Positions 11,427 through 12,889 of a DNA stretch of 12,889 bases are shown here, one piece after another (the stretch's first letter is position 1; each line of letters starts with the position of its first letter). The stretch is from Pseudobdellovibrionaceae bacterium. Lineage in GTDB: Bacteria; Bdellovibrionota; Bdellovibrionia; Bdellovibrionales; UBA1609. Made by a program: the position numbers and the translations under genes. The stretch spans positions 1 through 12,889 of the forward strand of contig JAPORL010000005.1 in NCBI GenBank assembly GCA_026712605.1, in the 5' to 3' direction. Below the pieces are notes generated by a model, which was given only the letters and a program-made list of their open reading frames with translations, searched no databases and had not been told where the DNA came from.

Positions 11427-12731
11427 ATGAGCAATAAGAGTCAAAATAAATTTTCTCAAATTCTTTCTGTATGTAAGGCTAGAGGATTTTTATTCCCTAG
11501 TAGTGAAATTTATGGAGGGCTTAATTCTTGTTGGGATTATGGTCCTTTAGGAGTTCAGCTTAAAAATAATTTGAAAAAGCAGTGGTGGGAAAACATGACC
11601 AAAAGGTCGGATGTTACAGGACTTGATGCGAGTATTTTTATGCATCCTAAAGTCTGGGAAGCCTCTGGACACTTAGATGGTTTTACAGATCCTTTATCAG
11701 ATTGTAGGGACTGCAAACACAGATTCCGCTTAGAAGAAGGTATGACAACTTGTCCTAACTGTGGATCTAAAAATATCACGGAGTCTAGAGATTTCAATCT
11801 GATGTTTAAAAGTTTTATGGGACCTCTGGAAGCAGAAAGCTCTACAGTTTATCTTCGCCCTGAGACAGCTCAAGGAATTTATGTTAATTTTTTGAATGTT
11901 CAGCAAAGCATGAGGCTAAAAATTCCTTTTGGAATGGCTCAAATTGGTAAAGCTTTTAGAAATGAGATAACTCCCTCTCATTCTATTTTTCGCACTAGAG
12001 AGTTTGAGCAAATGGAAATGCAGTTTTTTACTTCAAAAAAAGAAAGCGCAAGATGGTTTGATTATTGGCGGGAAGAAAGAATGCAACATTTGTTGAGTTT
12101 AGGTTTCAAGGAAACAGAACTTCATTTTAAGGTTCATGAAAAAGAGGAGTTAGCGCATTATGCTCAAAAAGCGGAAGACATAGAGTTTGATTTTCCTTGG
12201 GGGAGAAGAGAATTAGAGGGTTTGCACAATAGGGGAGACTTTGATCTTTCTCAGCATCAAAAATTTTCTGGTAAAAAACTTCAATATTTCTGTCCTGTAG
12301 AAAATAAATCTTATTTGCCTTATGTGATTGAAACTTCTATTGGAGTCGATCGGCTGTTTTTAGCTATTTTATCTTCTGCTTATAAAGAAGAAAATGTGAA
12401 TAATGAGACTAGAAAACTCTTTAAATTAAGCTCTCATATTGCTCCTGTGCAGATAGCTGTTTTACCTCTTTCTAAAAAATCAGCACTTTTAGAAATAGCT
12501 GAGAGCTTATCTTCTGATCTCCAAAAAGAATGGTTTGTAGAATACGATAGCTCAGGAAGTATAGGAAAAAGATATAGGAGACAAGATGAAATCGGAACTC
12601 CTTTTTGCGCCACTATTGATTTTGAAAGTTGTGAAGATAATAAACTGACTATAAGGTATAGAGACAGTATGAAGCAAGAGCGTATCTCTATAGAATCTCT
12701 TAATAATTTTTTAAAAGATAATTTCAAATAG
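11427..12731 (+). CDS. glyS: Glycine--tRNA ligase, single-chain alpha2 type
   Basis: A complete 434-residue class II synthetase that attaches glycine to tRNA-Gly. The N-terminus has ARGFLFPSSEIYGGL (18-32) and WDYGPLG (36-42). A zinc ribbon is formed by Cys93, Cys96, Cys109 and Cys112. Catalytic motif 2 is covered by YLRPETAQGIY (142-152) and FRNEITPSHSIFRTREFEQ (177-195), and motif 3 by ETSIGVDRLFLAIL. The anticodon-binding domain (IAPVQIAVLPLS to the end, including GKRYRRQDEIGTPFC) is intact. This is the eukaryote/archaea-like dimeric form found in many bacteria, not the alpha2beta2 enzyme. The ribosome-binding site is poor (GTGGTG about 6 nt before ATG). No T-box leader is seen. Copy C of the palindromic repeat follows 12 nt after the stop. 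Confidence 0.96.
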   Translation: MSNKSQNKFSQILSVCKARGFLFPSSEIYGGLNSCWDYGPLGVQLKNNLKKQWWENMTKRSDVTGLDASIFMHPKVWEASGHLDGFTDPLSDCRDCKHRFRLEEGMTTCPNCGSKNITESRDFNLMFKSFMGPLEAESSTVYLRPETAQGIYVNFLNVQQSMRLKIPFGMAQIGKAFRNEITPSHSIFRTREFEQMEMQFFTSKKESARWFDYWREERMQHLLSLGFKETELHFKVHEKEELAHYAQKAEDIEFDFPWGRRELEGLHNRGDFDLSQHQKFSGKKLQYFCPVENKSYLPYVIETSIGVDRLFLAILSSAYKEENVNNETRKLFKLSSHIAPVQIAVLPLSKKSALLEIAESLSSDLQKEWFVEYDSSGSIGKRYRRQDEIGTPFCATIDFESCEDNKLTIRYRDSMKQERISIESLNNFLKDNFK

Positions 12732-12743
12732 CCAATGTATTTG

Positions 12744-12861
12744 AAAAGCTTAGTAAGATACAAAGCTAAAAACTCAGACATGCGTTTTGCCACAAAGCGA
12801 CTGTCAGTCGCTATGTGTTCAAATCCGAACTCGTTTTTAACTTTGTATCTTACAAGCTTTT
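12744..12861. repeat. Palindromic ~120-bp repeat, copy C
   Basis: The best-preserved palindrome of the three, in reverse orientation relative to copy B. Ends AAAAGCTTAGTAAGATACAA and TTGTATCTTACAAGCTTTT pair apart from one bulged A. The inner hairpin is perfect (AGCGACTG-T-CAGTCGCT, 12795-12811), extended by CACA/TGTG and TTTG/CAAA. Placed just after glyS, it could serve as its terminator. The remaining bases to 12889 show nothing. Confidence 0.87.
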
Positions 12862-12889
12862 ATCAAGAATATTAAATATTTATAAATTA

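Noticed and set aside
12434..12793. 119-residue minus-strand frame at the glyS 3' end
   Set aside because: Antisense of the conserved glyS anticodon-binding domain running into repeat copy C; no support as a gene.
12795..12840. tRNA-like T-arm (GTTCAAATCC) in the palindromic repeat
   Set aside because: The flanking bases do not pair as a T-stem and no acceptor or anticodon arm can be drawn; the match is to a short consensus only.

Overview
This is a chromosomal stretch from a very AT-rich Gram-negative (two-membrane) bacterium. The signs of an outer membrane are a phospholipid-transport operon (mlaE-mlaF-mlaD), many lipoprotein signal peptides, and an SPFH/NfeD pair. The glycyl-tRNA synthetase is the single-chain alpha2 type with a zinc ribbon, not the separate glyQ and glyS chains usual in enterobacteria. 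I cannot fix the phylum from the window. A Bdellovibrionota-like, spirochaete-like or similar host-associated lineage would fit, but that is inference.

Layout. Bases 1-407 hold the 3' end of a formylglycine-generating-enzyme-like (SUMF1 fold) gene. An HU-family DNA-binding protein gene follows, then a tight plus-strand operon: a lipoprotein, mlaE, mlaF and mlaD. A small DUF721 (DciA-like) gene ends 3 nt before an intact tRNA-Ser(GGA) with encoded CCA. The strand then switches. From 4440 to 9567 there are eight minus-strand genes for paralogous, acidic, coiled-coil secreted proteins (seven lipoproteins and one that has lost the lipobox cysteine), plus the deletion scar of a ninth. On the plus strand again come an NfeD-like gene, an SPFH/slipin gene and glyS. 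Three copies of a ~120-bp palindromic repeat lie between genes at 8423-8542, 10172-10290 and 12744-12861.

The paralogue array is the most unusual part. Every member carries the same module: an opening Cys followed with fixed spacing by Ala and Trp (C-x9-A-x3-W; Trp is Leu in one copy), a variable-length charged helical region, and a closing Y-x2-A-x3-F-N-x2-C. The signal peptides, 5' leaders and 3' ends are nearly identical between some copies, while the centres differ. Several centres and linkers contain in-frame 21-bp tandem repeats, that is, one coiled-coil heptad per unit. One gene has two complete modules, one has lost the lipobox Cys, and one copy is reduced to its last codons fused to leader sequence. 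I read this as a surface or periplasmic protein family actively expanding, recombining and changing length. I do not recognise the module as a named family, and its function is unknown.

The flanking genes are ordinary housekeeping or envelope genes. The Mla proteins would form the inner-membrane ABC transporter that moves phospholipid between membranes. The SPFH and NfeD proteins would form a membrane microdomain scaffold pair. GlyS, tRNA-Ser and HU serve translation and chromosome structure.
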